64,000 bases of DNA from Lucinisca nassula. Lineage: Eukaryota; Mollusca; Bivalvia; Lucinida; Lucinidae. Both the position numbers and the translations under genes were made by a program. Shown one piece after another: positions 53,281 to 64,000 of the stretch. The stretch spans positions 98,211,497-98,275,496 of the forward strand of contig OY757020.1 in the NCBI GenBank assembly GCA_963580285.1, written 5' to 3'. Under the pieces are notes generated by a model. It made no database searches and was not told where the DNA came from. It saw nothing but the letters and a program-made list of their open reading frames with translations. Position 1 is the stretch's first letter, and the number at the start of each line of letters is the position of its first letter.

Positions 53281-53632
53281 TACCGGCCCCGATAGCTCAG
53301 TTGGTAGAGTGTCTGCTCCGGGGAAGGGGAGGTCACGGGTTCAATCCCGGGCCGTGACATACCAAAGTTGTTAAGAATGGTACTAGCTGCTCCTCGCTTG
53401 GCACTCAATTTTACGGGGTAGAGCTAGGACTGGTAGTCTGGTAGACCCAGTGTCAGGATAATGTGACTGGGTGTGGTATCATGTAATGTGTCTAGGACAT
53501 GATACTTCAGTGAGGCAGCACTATAAAAGTGAGCATTGAGCTCCCTGTCGCAACCAGACACCGTCGTGATATGACTGAAAAATTGTTGAAAGCGACGTTA
53601 AACCCGAATTCACGCACACACACACACATCCT
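53281..53632 (+). repeat. T2 tRNA-derived SINE, full length
   Basis: CCCCGATAGCTCAGTTGGTA (box A), GGTTCAATCCC (box B), body through CATGATACTTCAGTGAGGCA, GCAACCAGACACCGTCG and GCGACGTTAAACCCGAATTC to (CA)n. TSD not clear. Confidence 0.93.
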
Positions 53633-54242
53633 ACTGCACATCTTCGGGAAGCATCCTTCGGTTTCACTGAATTTCTTGTTAAATTTTAAGTACCTTAAGA
53701 GCTCATATTTTCCAAACCATATTAAATGGATTTGCTTCATATTTGGTATGGTGATAGTTACTGGTCCAAAGTTTTATTTAGCCATACGACAGCCCCCTGA
53801 TATCAAGGTCAAGGTCACAGACTCAGAAATTTTTGATGTTAAAGATTTTTAGAGCTCATTCTTTCCCAACCATATAATGGATTTGCTTCATATTTGGAAT
53901 GTTGGTAGATACAGGTTAAAAGTGTCTTTCAGCCATTACCCTGCCCTTGCCCCATGACTGAAGGTCAAGGTCACGGACTTAGAATTTTTTTATGTTAAAG
54001 TTTTAATTGCTCATGAATATTTTTCAAAGGCTGAATCGGCAATACCTGCCCAGTGCCCACCTATGCCAATGACCTAAAGCACACATTTCCAGATGAGTTA
54101 TGCTGTCCAATGACAGCTGTTATCGCAACATGATTTTTTCAGGTTGAAGCGGGCCCCTAGGCAGGGGCATCTGTGTCGTATTGACACATTTTCTATTTTT
54201 GTCCTTATTCTATTTTCTATGAAAAATTCTCTTAGCTAATAT

Positions 54243-54318
54243 TGAGGCGCTGATCATATGCCGTGTTCTGGGGCCGTGTTCTGCGGCATCTGATCTGGGC
54301 CTGCACTGTTTGCCGAGG
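54243..54318. repeat. PAL palindromic MITE
   Basis: GCTGATCATATGCCGTG ... GCGGCATCTGATCTGGGCC, TGCACTGTTTGCC at the right end. Confidence 0.75.
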
Positions 54319-54976
54319 TACCCATTTAGGGGTTGCCCCCCTAAATGGGTTAAAAAAATTGTTCATCGTACAGTTTTTATGCTTCTTACTCACCAGAGCC
54401 AAAGGCTTTAGGAAAGCTTATACGAGACTCAGTTGTCCATCATTGTTTGTTGTCTATGAAATATTTCAAATAACACCTCCTTCAAACTTAAATTAAAGCC
54501 ACTGGCCTAGTTGGGCTCAAATTTGATTTGTAGCAACTAGCATTCATGGTTTGGAAAATTGATAGTTCATGGTTTGTATGAAAATGTCAACAAATTGGGT
54601 AACTTTAAATCTTACATGCATGAATCACCATGCCAGTCCAAAAAACAAGCGGTGGTAATTTGGAACTGGACTCTGGTGAGCCTGTGTGCAGGGTTTTCCA
54701 TCAGATTTTTCTTAAGAGGCCATTCACCAGATTGAGGCGGCAAATTTCTAAAATTTCTTAAGACTTAAATTAAAAAAAAAACACATTTGACGTGACCAGA
54801 AAATAAATTGAGGCAGTCATTTTGGCATCCTGCCGCCTCTTAATGAAAACCCTGTAGGTGTTGTAATTATTCTCTGCTCTAGAGCCATCAGTTTAGTATG
54901 TTAGATCATAGCACATCATAGTTGCTAGAAATGCAAAGTATTGCTATGTGCATAACACTGTATTGAATTATTTTAG
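54319..54976. other. Upstream flank or intron of the EF-2-like relic; no exon found
   Basis: I looked for the preceding EF-2 segment (GELHLE-type) and did not find it. GAGGC(G/A)GCA... words near 54728 and 54815 are inverted. Confidence 0.4.
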
Positions 54977-55120
54977 AACTCTGGACCAGTTATGAGCTAC
55001 CTAGAGACAGTTAGTGAGACTTCTGACAGAATCTGTGTTGCCAAGTCAGACAAGAAGCATTGCTGACTGCAGATGACAGTTGAACCGTTGCTTGCTGGCC
55101 TTTCAAAGGAAATAGAAGAG
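54977..55120 (+). pseudogene. EF-2-like gene, exon encoding start of domain IV (disrupted)
   Basis: A GTP-dependent ribosomal translocase when intact. The exon follows TATTTTAG and ends GAAGAG|GTACTG, exactly 48 codons, phase 0. It reads NSGPVMSYLETVSETSDRI, CVAKSDKKH, stop, LQMTVEPLLAGLSKEIEE. This aligns with the conserved eukaryotic EF-2 block SDPVVSYRETVS...LSKS.NKHNRL.M...P..DGLAEDID. The TGA falls where Arg of NRL is expected, a CGA to TGA change. Retained splice sites make it a duplicated, unprocessed relic. EFTUD2 is a poorer match. Confidence 0.82.
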
Positions 55121-55639
55121 GTACTGTAGCATAACATACCATTGGGACACCTAGAACCCTTAATTTTCAATTTATTCCAAGTAAAAAATAATGGATTATA
55201 GTGTTCCAGTATTTAAACACAATAGGTACACATGTAATTCAACTGATGGCTGACTGACAATTGGTATAGACCCTAATGCCATGCACAACTCTGATGTGCA
55301 TGAACGGTGTTTATGTACCTGTACTTCTGTTCTGAAAAAAGAAGGATCTTACATGAGTGGGCATTTCATATGAAATTTAAGAGACAAAACCTTTGGAAAG
55401 TTTCATAAATTTCAAATGAAGTGACTTCAAGAGAAATATGCAGTTGTCATATATGACTATTTGTAGTAAGATTTTATTGCCATAAAAGTTCACACTTTTG
55501 TCGAGCCTGCTTGTGATGAGCAAGACATAGTTTTTACAGTTTGAGTTTGGTGTATGTGCATGTGTGCATTGTGCATGAATTGTGTGTCTGTCTGGATTTT
55601 CTACATAATGTATGGATTTCAAAATAATTATAGCCCTGC

Positions 55640-56575
55640 TTTAAAAAAGTGGGGGCTATATTGGATTTGCCTTGTCCTTCTTTGATTCAGTAATTCCGTT
55701 ATTCATCATAACTCAAAAACCACTATGAGACGATGTGCAGAGTGCATGAAACATAACTCTGGATTGCCTATTTTTGGAGTTATTGCCCTTTGAACAGTGA
55801 AAAATGGCAATTTTAACCATGTCATCAAAAACCGTTCGAGGTATTTTCATGAAACTTCACACAAATGTAAAGCGCTATAAGACGATGTGCAGAGTGTAAA
55901 ACCATAAAATGTTCTATAAAAGGGTTATCCTTTGGAAGCATAACTACGGATTGCCTACTTTTGGAGTTATTGTCCTTTGAACATTGAAAAATGCCAACTG
56001 TAATGCCGTTATTCATGATAACTCAAAAACCGTTTGAGGAATTTTCATGAAACTTCACACAAATGTAAAGCACTTTGAGACAACTTGCAGAGCGCATGAA
56101 CCATAACTTTTGGAGTTATTGCCCTTTGAACATTGAAAAATGGCAATTTTAACCTTGTCATCAAAAACCTTTTGAGGTATTTTCATGAAATTTCACACAA
56201 ATGTAAAGCACTATGAGATGATTTGCATACTGCATGAACCATAACTCTGGAGGAATTATTGCCCTTTGAACATTGAAAAATGGCACTCCGAATAAACCCA
56301 GTACATTAATATTAAAATTTGTGTCCGTTCCATAACTCTGAAAATATTTCAGATATTTTCACGCATCTGTAAAGCAAATGTAAAGCACGATGAGTCGAGG
56401 TGCAGAGCAGAAGAACTGTTACTCTGGTTTGCTTACTTTTGGAGTTATTGCCCTTTGAACTTGGAATAAACTCAGTACAGTAATAATTTGTTTCCACTCC
56501 ATAACTAAGAAACCGTTTCCGATATTTTCACAAACCTTTACACAAATGTAAAGCAAGTTATGAGGCGAGATGTCA
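55640..56575. repeat. ~170-bp tandem units (GGAGTTATTGCCCTTTGAAC)
   Basis: GGAGTTATTG(C/T)CCTTTGAAC recurs at ~55777, 55960, 56113, 56440 (with a shorter unit at 56243). Each is linked to AAAAATGGCA, TCAAAAACCGTTTGAGG, TTTTCATGAAACTTCACACA and AATGTAAAGCAC. Confidence 0.88.
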
Positions 56576-56819
56576 TAATAATTTGTGTCACTTTATATAG
56601 AACTCTTGGCAATATTTGCAATATTTATTAAAGTGTATATTGTCAATGCAACTCCTTATACAGTTTGCTGCTGTTCCTTCATTATCACTGTTGCTATTTG
56701 ATGTAAGTATGGTTGATTATTTTTCATATCATATTCTTGATCATAAAAAAGTGCTTCTCGTATATCATATTCTTGATCATAAAAAAGTACTTCTCGTTCT
56801 GATAGCGCTATAGTCAGTT

Positions 56820-58040
56820 ATAGTTTGGGTTTTGTTCTCCTCGATGAGTAGAAATGCCATTTGAAACATTTATTTAGGTAGGTTGTAGGTCAAGGTCTTA
56901 ACTTGAAGGTCAAAGGATAAATGGTCATAAATGGAGCTTGCGGACAATAGCTTCTGCATTCATGAATGGATTTCAAAATAATTTGGAGCAGTTGTTCTCC
57001 TTGAGGAGTAGCAGTGCCATATGTTTGTTTGTTTGTTTGAATTGAGTTTTAACATCCCCGTTAACACTTTTGTCTTTAGGTAATTTTGGAGATGTTGGGA
57101 CTTTTTTCCAACATTGAGATGAAATGACATCTCGAGCCCTTCTGCTCAATGAAACCAGAAGGCCTATATGCACTGGACAGTCTGACTCACTCAGAGCAGT
57201 GCCATTTGAAACATTTGTTCAGGTACGTGTAGGTTGAACCTCAAGGTCACACTTGAAGTTCAAATGATGAAATGGCTGTAAATGGTAAAATAAATAATAA
57301 TTTGAGCATGTCCAGGCCATAAGTTGTACATTCATGCATGGATTTCCAAATAATTTGTCACAGTTGTTCTCCTTGAGGAGTAGCAGAGCCGTTTGAAACA
57401 TTTAATCAGCAGTTTGAAGGTTAAGGCCACAGTTGAAGTTCAAATAATAAAATGATTGTTATGAATAATGAAATAATATTTAGAGTTTGTCCCGGCCATA
57501 AGATCTACATTTGTGTATGGAATTCAAAATAATTTGGCACAGTTGTTCTCCTTGAGAAGTAGCAGTGCCATTTAAAACATTTAATCAGGTAGGCTGAAGG
57601 TCAAGGTCACAGTTATGAGTCAGATTATATAATGGTAATTAGTTGAGCTTGTCTAGGCCACAACTTCTACATTTATGCTTGGATTTAAAAATAATTTGGC
57701 ACACATGGTCATTTGAAACATTTCTTCAGGGTTGATGAAGGCCAAGGTCACACTGAAGGTCAGATGATAAAATTGTCATTTAAAATTTAGCTTGACCAGG
57801 CCAGAACCTCTACATTTATGCATGGATTTCAAAATAATCTGGCACAGTTGTTTACTTTTTAGAAACATGTGTTCATGTAGGTTATAGGTCAAGGTCACCT
57901 GAAGGTCAACTGATAAAATGGTCATAAATTGAGCTTGTCGGGCCATAACTTCTGCATTTATGCATGGATTTAATGAAACATATGCTCAGGTAAGTTGAAG
58001 TCAAGTTCACACTTGAAGGTCAGACAATAAAATGATCATT
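56820..58040. repeat. ~150-160 bp tandem units (GTTGTTCTCCTTGAGGAGTA)
   Basis: GTTCTCCT(T/C)GA(G/T)GAGTAG, CATTTGAAACATTT, AAGGTCAAGGTCACA, TGGATTTCAAAATAATTTGG recur about eight times. An R-SINE splits one unit at 57021. Confidence 0.88.
57021..57194 (-). repeat. R-SINE, 5'-truncated, 11-bp TSD
   Basis: AGCAGTGCCAT at 57010-57020 and 57195-57205. Only the tail half is present (TTTGTTTGAATTGAGTTTTA to CAGTCTGACTCACTC), consistent with incomplete reverse transcription. Confidence 0.92.
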
Positions 58041-58299
58041 GACTCAAGAGTAAATATTGTAAATTGAAATTTTTGGTTCATAAATATTACAAAAAAGACA
58101 TTGCTGTATAAGCATGGTTTTGTTCGAGTGGTGTTTTTATAATATAATTGAGTGAATCAGTTCTTCACATGCCTATAGGTCATTTAAGCAAACAGTGGGC
58201 TTGACAAGTTGTCCCCAGACAACCATTCTAGATTTAATAGAAATTGATGACATCATAACTTTACTTACTAATAACAAAGTGTTATTAAACTTATCCTCA

Positions 58300-58538
58300 C
58301 GGGCCTCCGTGGCCTAGTGGATAAGAGCGCTGACTCTTAGTCATTAGGTCTCTCACCGCCGTAGGTTCGAGCCTCGCTCGGGCCACGTGTGAGACGCCAA
58401 GTTCTGCAACGGAAGGTCAGGTGGTTTTTCTCCAGGTACTCTGGTTTTCGCCCACCTCTGATTAACGATCGGCTCGATATGAGTGAAATAATCTTGAAAG
58501 GGCCGTAAAACCCAAACCAAAAAAAAAAAAAAAAAAAA
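58300..58538 (+). repeat. T3 tRNA-derived SINE, full length, 13-bp TSD
   Basis: Head GGGCCTCCGTGGCCTAGTGG (box A TGGCCTAGTGGA), box B GGTTCGAGCCT, body CACCTCTGATTAACGATCGG, end ATCTTGAAAGGGCCGTAAAA, CCCAAACC, A-tail. AAACTTATCCTCA at 58287-58299 and 58539-58551. Family reference copy. Confidence 0.96.
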
Positions 58539-58815
58539 AAACTTATCCTCATTCGATTTTTGGACATTATGTATGTAGTATTAAGTAACTGAATAACAAT
58601 AAAAAGTTTTTCTTTGCCAAAGGACAAAGTTAAGAGAAAGTACTGAACAGTGTTTTATTTTCATGTTACTTACCAGTTTTCATAAAGTTGTTACCTGAAA
58701 AATTGCATCAGTACCTTATACACTTAAATTTGAATAATAGACTAGGAAATACACAAGTTTGCAAGAACTCTAGGAGAAAGCAAGCGATTTAATCTGTTTA
58801 ATATTTTTCTTCAAG

Positions 58816-58961
58816 GGTAAAGAAACAATGGTTCAAGATGCCAAACTCTTGTAGAAGAATACCAATTTGATGTGGGCAACACAAAGGAGATGCAGTGTTT
58901 CAGCCCTAATTGCTCTGCACTAACAAACTGATAGAGCCGATTCAAATGGGGATCACAGGAG
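58816..58961 (+). pseudogene. EF-2-like gene, next exon (frameshift, deletion and stops)
   Basis: Starts after TTTTTCTTCAAG in phase with the previous exon and ends CAGGAG|GTTAGT. Reads GKETMVQDAKLL, then after a one-base slip VEEYQFDVGNTKEMQCFSPN, then stops, then SRFKWGSQE. EF-2 has AEKYEWDV.EARKIWCFGPD and, about 20 residues on, VVAGFQWATKEG. The order of motifs and exon junction agree; the segment between has been deleted. Together with 54977-55120 this identifies the gene. Confidence 0.82.
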
Positions 58962-59110
58962 GTTAGTATGTTAATCAAAGCGCCAAAGGCACTGAAATGA
59001 CAGATTCTATGACAAAATCAACACACTGTGAAAACTTACAGACAACCTTTCTAAAAGATCTTAAAATTTAGAAAAGTAGTTATGCAAATTCCATTGTATG
59101 ATATGTTTGC

Positions 59111-59359
59111 AGATGTCTATAGACCGATGGTATTATGAAATGCCATTGGATGTTTCAAATTTTGGAAAGAAACTATTTACATTTTCAAAACCAAACATTA
59201 AAATTCAAGTTTTAACAATTCTACTGTCAATAAGTAACATTTTTGTCTGGTCGGTTGTGGATACCTCCCCCAAAAAGATACTCTATGGGAAAGAGATCGG
59301 AGGAGAAAGGCTGGTCAGTCCAGTACATGAATTCCATTGGCTTGAAGACATTTTTGAGT
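59111..59359 (+). CDS. Possible exon, unrecognised
   Basis: Open frame MSIDRWYYEMPLDVSNFGKK to HEFHWLEDIF lies between a TTTGCAG acceptor and a GTAAGA donor. It has a hydrophobic stretch (IQVLTILLSISNIFVWSVV) that could span a membrane. It does not match the next part of EF-2, is not in a repeat I recognise, and has no defined partner exon. Confidence 0.35.
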
Positions 59360-59439
59360 AAGAACAGCACTATAATCCCGCCCGCAATCCTGCTGGATTA
59401 GATATCCTGGATTCTGAGCTTAAACAAATAAATGGAACT

Positions 59440-60060
59440 ACGTGAGGCCGACGCATTTGATTGATGTAACGTCTCGCTGTTCAGTTAACATCCCAGCCAT
59501 GATCTTGAATGTTCTTAGTGTCGCTAGCTACATGCAATAGCTGGACATACAATTTCGCTTATTCCATCCGATATGTCATGCTCTATTACGCACGCGTCGC
59601 CTTGGCATACCTTACACATATATCGAAACATCCCGAAAGGACAATCAACGTGATTCACGCTGAAGTGCGATGTTTCACTGAAACGCATATCACGTGAGTC
59701 GCTTAGACGCCAATATCCATGTACGTATTTCAGGCACCAGCGTAAGTGTTCCGTACTGTGTCGACATATTAATTTTGGTCACGACAGGGACGTCTAGCTC
59801 TCAAAAGTGCATCGCATAAGGGCGACGTACAGTGTCAGTGCTTATTAGTCGGTAGTTGAAACCCTATGTTTATCTACAGGTACAGTGTAGCATATGCCGG
59901 CGAAAATCTGCTTCGCATATGTGTCTGTCGGATGACGTCGGTCTTCCGCTACGTCGACGTTTAGCGTCGTTTGTTGATAGTAAGATGTCACTCCAACAGG
60001 CATTTAGATAACACACATGTGGCGCCCAAAATCAGAGTCAACGCCATCCGCTTTACAACC
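59440..60060. other. CpG-rich unique stretch
   Basis: By eye about thirty CpGs in the first ~430 bp, far above the surroundings, with no repeat family or clear frame. It could be an unmethylated promoter-type segment or inserted DNA of other composition. No TATA or initiator arrangement that I would call. Confidence 0.45.
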
Positions 60061-60076
60061 AGCTTCTAACTGTCCA

Positions 60077-60246
60077 TTAGAAGCCTCCGTGATGTAGTGG
60101 TTATGCTACTCGCCTTGTAAACCAGGGATGGCAAGATCGATAACGAACTTCTCCAGGCTTTCGTATGGGTCTTTAAACCGAGGTATCGTCTCCGTATGAC
60201 CTTAGCTGTTGGTGGGACTTAAAACACAAACACTCACGCACTCACT
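60077..60246 (+). repeat. T4 tRNA-derived SINE, full length, 11-bp TSD
   Basis: GAAGCCTCCGTGATGTAGTG head, body with CTTCTCCAGGCTTTCGTATG, end GTCTCCGTATGACCTTAGCT, GTTGGTGGGACTTAAAACAC. CTAACTGTCCA at 60066-60076 and 60247-60257. The B box is eroded (AAGATCGATAAC). Confidence 0.92.
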
Positions 60247-60414
60247 CTAACTGTCCAGGGTTTAATGAAAAATGTTGCAATACATTCTCACGTGATGCTT
60301 TTTGAGAACAAAATACAATTTCTTTTCTAGGCACGACCTTACATCACACATCAAAAGTTTGATCCTGAACATGTGGTTTCTATCAGCCCTGGTGTGAAGG
60401 TGATACACAGGATC

Positions 60415-60701
60415 GTTGGCCCCCGCTCATCGGGGCTTAAAGAAATAGATGGACTGCATGATGCTTCCACGCAGAGCTGAAACCGACCCGCACACGAGTA
60501 CTGGTAATCTGCTTAGAGGATCTAAGCCTGCCCAGGCAAAGCCTCCATGCATATAAACCCTATTGGTTTCATTGGGGGCAGGGCTTGAGATGTCATTTCA
60601 TCTCATTGTCGGGTAAAAGTCCCAAAAATTGGAAGCAACGTCTCCAAAATGACCTATACAGTGTTAATGGGGACGTTAAACCTCAAATCAAACAAAACAA
60701 A
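60415..60701 (+). repeat. R-SINE with 10-bp TSD
   Basis: ACACAGGATC at 60405-60414 and 60702-60711. Head GGCCCCCGCTCATCGGGG, tail CAAATCAAACAAAACAAA. Confidence 0.94.
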
Positions 60702-62804
60702 ACACAGGATCATGGCCAGGCTGGTAACCATACGTCACGGTTGATTTATTTAACCTTTTTAGCTTAAGGGCGTGGTGCATAAGCGTATTGTAATCATGCA
60801 ATCGTTTGGTTTCAGAATCAAAGCACCGAAAGTGTTGGTGGGATTTAGGTTGTGGTAAAAGTCCTGGGCTGAGATTTAAACTGTTTAATTTAACTCTGCA
60901 ATTCCAAACAAATAGTGAAGATTTTGATAAGAAGCGCATTCTGCAGCGTTCGAACTTGGTCTACACTGTTTGCCAAGCTCACCCTATGATTTCAGGATGA
61001 CCCTCTTCAGTCTTATGGAATACCCTGATCTCACTGCGGCTGTTTTCTGCAAGAAAAAGGTTATTCCGAGAGGACGTTAGCTCTGAATCGCTTTTCTTAT
61101 TAGTAACTTTGGGTCGAATGCCAAACAAACAACCCAAACATAGCCGGTGTCAGTGTTGGGTACATGTAAGTGTTGTCTGTAAAATCTGCACTTGAATCAA
61201 ATGTTCGATCTGGCAAACAATGAAGACTAAGATCAAACGCCACAGAACACGGTGCTGATCTTGTTCTACATTTTTTGCATCAGTTACTTACATCTTAAGT
61301 TTAAATGGATCAGTCCAAGTCCTCGTTCATGACCAGCCTGCATTTAGAGACCATCGGCATGATTGGTGTCAGTGCTTTGATTTATTCACTGCCTTGAGTT
61401 TCTGGAGTGTACTCTTCCATCACTGAAGTTGGACTCGTCCATTCTGCTAAATAGGGCACCTATAATTATATCACAGGACCTACACTGTTTGCATAGGTAT
61501 CTGTACCATATTCCAGGGTTGAAAGGGACAGCCTTTCTTGCAAAGTCTGATATACACCTAGTTGTTACTGACCTAGATTTGACCTAGTATGTCGGAAAAC
61601 CCATTAATATTCTGGTCTGCAGCTGACCGGCTGGTCTATAAGGCTTAAATATTGACAGCACTGTTAGAAAACAGTGTAAAACCTGAGCAGACGTCCGAGC
61701 AGACGCAGCTTTGATCTGGGTATACAGTCTCACATGATGCAGCTGATTCATATGAAATGCTGAATCTATTCTCTTGAAGGTAAGATAAAATTGTCAAGTC
61801 GTTTGCTTCAAAAGTTTGTATTGCGATTAAAGGATGTACAATTTTGATAACTGCGCCAAACCGGACTACAGTTTGTGCGGACTCATATTTCTTTGGCGGT
61901 CAAAGCCGGAAGAAAGTCGTAAGAAAGCCGGAACTACTTTACAACACGCAGGATAGCTAGAAATGACAGATTGAATCTGCCATTAAAAATGGATTTGATC
62001 AGGGAATAAAGTACGAATTTACTCATCTTCGCAAGCCAAGATTATATATTATGTTCACTTTGTTTTTCTGTACTTTCGGCGCGCAGAAAAAAGTCACGGA
62101 AATAGTCACAGAAAAAGGTCACAGGAAAAAAATCAGAATAAGAAAATAAAGAAATATTCCAATAAAAAGATGTTGCTAATAAATTAAAATAATGACATCA
62201 CCTACTCTTCCGACTTTTACCTATAGGTGTAAAGTGGTATAGGTGTATAGATGTAAAGTGGGGTTTAAAAGGGTGTTTAATTCTACAGATCACTGCCTTT
62301 GCTTCTGATTTGTTATTGTGATGCGTAATGCATTCATGTACTTGACATTTAATGTATTCATTCAAACTGTCAAACAGAATCACACACAGTGTAGATCCTA
62401 AGCAGATGGCTTCTATCTGGATCCACACTGTTTAGAAAGGCGGAGTATATCCTGGTTCAGCAAGACATGGGTTAAACACAAAAATATGGCATAAATGGTA
62501 GGTTAAACAATGAACTAATATACATGCTTGCATAGAAGTTAACATGTATGATGTCAAAGGCTGCTATCTCATTGAGTTCTAGCGGAACATACAGATAAAC
62601 CTGCTGTGAGTTAAAATATTGGACTGATTTTAGCTGATATACTTTCACTGGGAGATGTTAATTGCTAACCAGATTCTTTAAACAAATAGTGTGGTCCTGA
62701 GCAGCCGGCTGAGCGGAAACCGCATTCCCCGGCACCTGATCTGTGTATTCAGTGTTTGGCAAACCCAACCAGATTCCATAGATAGCTCTCTAACACAACT
62801 CTCT
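60702..62804. repeat. Series of PAL remnants in unassigned DNA
   Basis: GTCTACACTGTTTGCCAAGC (60958), GGCAAACAATGAAGACTAAG ... GGTGCTGATCTTG (61211-61260), CCTACACTGTTTGC (~61478), GAGCAGACGTCCGAGCAGAC ... GATCTGGGTATACAG (61685-61728), GTAGATCCTAAGCAGATGGC ... GATCCACACTGTTT (62390-62432), GAGCGGAAACCGCATTCCCC ... CCTGATCTGTG (62710-62748). Right FB-like AAAGTGGGGTTTAAAAGGG at ~62256. No gene recognised. Confidence 0.6.
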
Positions 62805-62816
62805 GACATAACAGGT

Positions 62817-63115
62817 TTTTTGTTTGTTTGATATAAGGTTTAACGTCCCGGTAAACACTGTAAAGGTCATTTTGGAGACGTTGCTTCCAATTTTGTGGGA
62901 CTTTACCCGACATTGAGATGAAATGACTTCTCAAGCCCTGCTGCCCAATGAAACCAATAGGGTTTATAAGCATGGACGGGCCGACTCGCACCACTTTGCC
63001 TGGGCAGGCTTAGATCCTCTAAGCGCTTTACCAGTACTTGTGTGCGGGTCGGTTTAAGCTCTGCGTGGAAGCATCATGCAGCCTATCTATTTCTTCAACC
63101 TGATGGGCAGGGCCG
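62817..63115 (-). repeat. R-SINE with 12-bp TSD
   Basis: GACATAACAGGT at 62805-62816 and 63116-63127 encloses a near-complete copy. Confidence 0.96.
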
Positions 63116-63127
63116 GACATAACAGGT

Positions 63128-63600
63128 ACCATCATTAAAAGTAGTCTGACTATTTTCTATTTATAACCATTAGTTACATGAACAACAGCATTAATACAGA
63201 TTTGTCCTTTAGTAACTTAAGGTCGATTGTTAGAGTTGTGTTCAGTATTTAATCACTCATTTTTTTTCTTTTTTTTTTTTACATTTAAGTTGTGGGACAA
63301 CCTTACATAGCAATGTATCTTCTTATTGGCAAACAAATAACAAGCACTAAGGAAAACAATTTGCTGCTGCAAATAGATGGCATTGCAGGAAATCTGAATT
63401 GTGAATAGGCCATCAGCTACCTAAGAGTATGTATTGTTAAGCCCTTCACTGCCATAGGGAACTCTCGTCAACAGCCTGGCTGACGGCCATAGGTGCCTTT
63501 TGTCGGCAATGTATGATACCGGCTTTTACCTTGTTAAGTAAGTTTCACAAGCTGTTAAATCTTATGGAACACGGCATTCTATTTTTAGACTTGCTCTTTG
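63128..63600. other. No recognisable feature; poly(T)
   Basis: T-rich run at 63261-63281. The rest is unassigned. Confidence 0.5.
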
Positions 63601-63810
63601 TTGTTTACGGGGTGATTTCCATAGACTTATAATGGGGAATAATAAAAAATGGCAGGGTCCCCCAATTTGTGCCTGGGCCATGCCCCACCCACTCCACTTC
63701 ATAAAGGGCCCTATATCTCAGAAACCATTCAGATCCACATTCATAAACCATATATATTCTTATTCCATGTGATAAGACACATTTAGGGACACCAACCAAT
63801 TTTATCTGGT
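63600..63810. repeat. Single ~180-bp array unit (GGGCCATGCCCCACCC)
   Basis: GCCTGGGCCATGCCCCACCC, CCACTTCATAAAGGGCC, CTCAGAAACCATTCAGATCC and ATATATTCTTATTCC match the 45.7-46.1 kb units. Confidence 0.75.
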
Positions 63811-63861
63811 AGATAGACTCTTTATTATTACTCTCCCGCATAGGATGATGCCTGGAGGATA

Positions 63862-64000
63862 TACCGTATTCGCCCTTATTACCGCACCGTGCGCTTAGGT
63901 TTTTCAAAACCATGTCAAAAAATCACAGTGAAAAATCTACCTAATTAGCGCACACTCAATGCGAAAACAATAGCTTCCCAGATGATGCATACTGATATTT
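63862..64000. mobile_element. TIR MITE (CCGTATTCGCCCTTATTACC end), cut by window edge
   Basis: The left TIR and internal ACCTAATTAGCGCACACT match the 45.3-kb MITE, here read in the opposite internal orientation. The right end is outside the window. Confidence 0.8.

Larger units (their letters stand above)
51891..54060. repeat. ~170-190 bp units around AAGGTCAAGGTCACAGACTT
   Basis: ATTTGGTTCATATTTAGTAT, GATAGATA(T/C)AGGTCCAA, GACCTCAA(T/G)GTCAAGGTCACAG recur near 52190, 52375, 52870, 53015, 53800 and 53965. A T1 SINE, a T2 SINE and a CTGTCTGTCCGACCGCCAGT block interrupt it. Confidence 0.82.
55121..58815 (+). other. 3.7-kb intron of the EF-2-like relic, filled with repeats
   Basis: Runs from the GTACTG donor to the TTTTTCTTCAAG acceptor. 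Holds two ~165-bp-class arrays, an R-SINE and a T3 SINE. 55140-55640 and 58040-58300 are unassigned. Confidence 0.65.

Noticed and set aside
59111..59359. Further EF-2 exon
   Set aside because: It follows the EF-2-like exons in the right direction, but its translation does not match the next EF-2 segment, so it is listed separately as unrecognised.

Overview
This window looks like gene-poor nuclear DNA of an invertebrate, most likely a heterodont bivalve mollusc (inference). The base composition is AT-rich with no operon-like spacing. There are several tRNA-derived SINE families, a DD34D mariner, animal-type non-LTR retrotransposon remains and introns with GT/AG borders. The ~165-bp tandem arrays and the short palindromes around GCAAACAGTGTAGAC are of a type I associate with bivalves. 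I find no intact protein-coding gene. Nearly everything is mobile or repetitive DNA, much of it nested.

The dominant component is a ~300-bp SINE-like family (here R-SINE; head GGCCCCCGCC, tail CAAATCAAACAAAC). About 30 copies are spread over both strands, and many have 10-15 bp target-site duplications (TSDs). Four further SINE families have tRNA-like heads (T1-T4). T1 shares its middle and tail with R-SINE. Foldback MITEs (FB, centre GGGTACTCGTTAGAACCGCC) and small palindromic MITEs (PAL) are scattered throughout.

Region by region: 0-17 kb holds SINEs, FB elements, a CpG-rich motif field (1.5-2.4 kb) and a TTGTGCGAACAAGATA minisatellite (13.06-13.6 kb). 17.0-19.2 kb is a broken mariner carrying an 865-bp retroposed insert. 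20-31 kb holds SINEs, FB elements and ~165-bp tandem arrays. 33.5-43.3 kb is a composite: a long inverted repeat, a CR1/Jockey-type LINE interrupted by two DNA elements, a PHD-like zinc-finger exon and a tandem dimer of 383-bp units. 44-64 kb holds further arrays, palindromes, a second LINE tail and two exons of a decayed EF-2-like gene separated by a 3.7-kb repeat-filled intron.

The most exciting item is at 41,871-42,657. Each 383-bp unit carries a complete type I hammerhead ribozyme (6-bp stem I, CTGATGA, stem II, GAAA, 2-bp stem III). The two cleavage sites are exactly 383 nt apart, the units differ at two positions, and the homologous inverted arm at ~35.08 kb lacks the insert. This is the architecture of an animal retrozyme, a non-coding retroelement thought to move through a small circular RNA.
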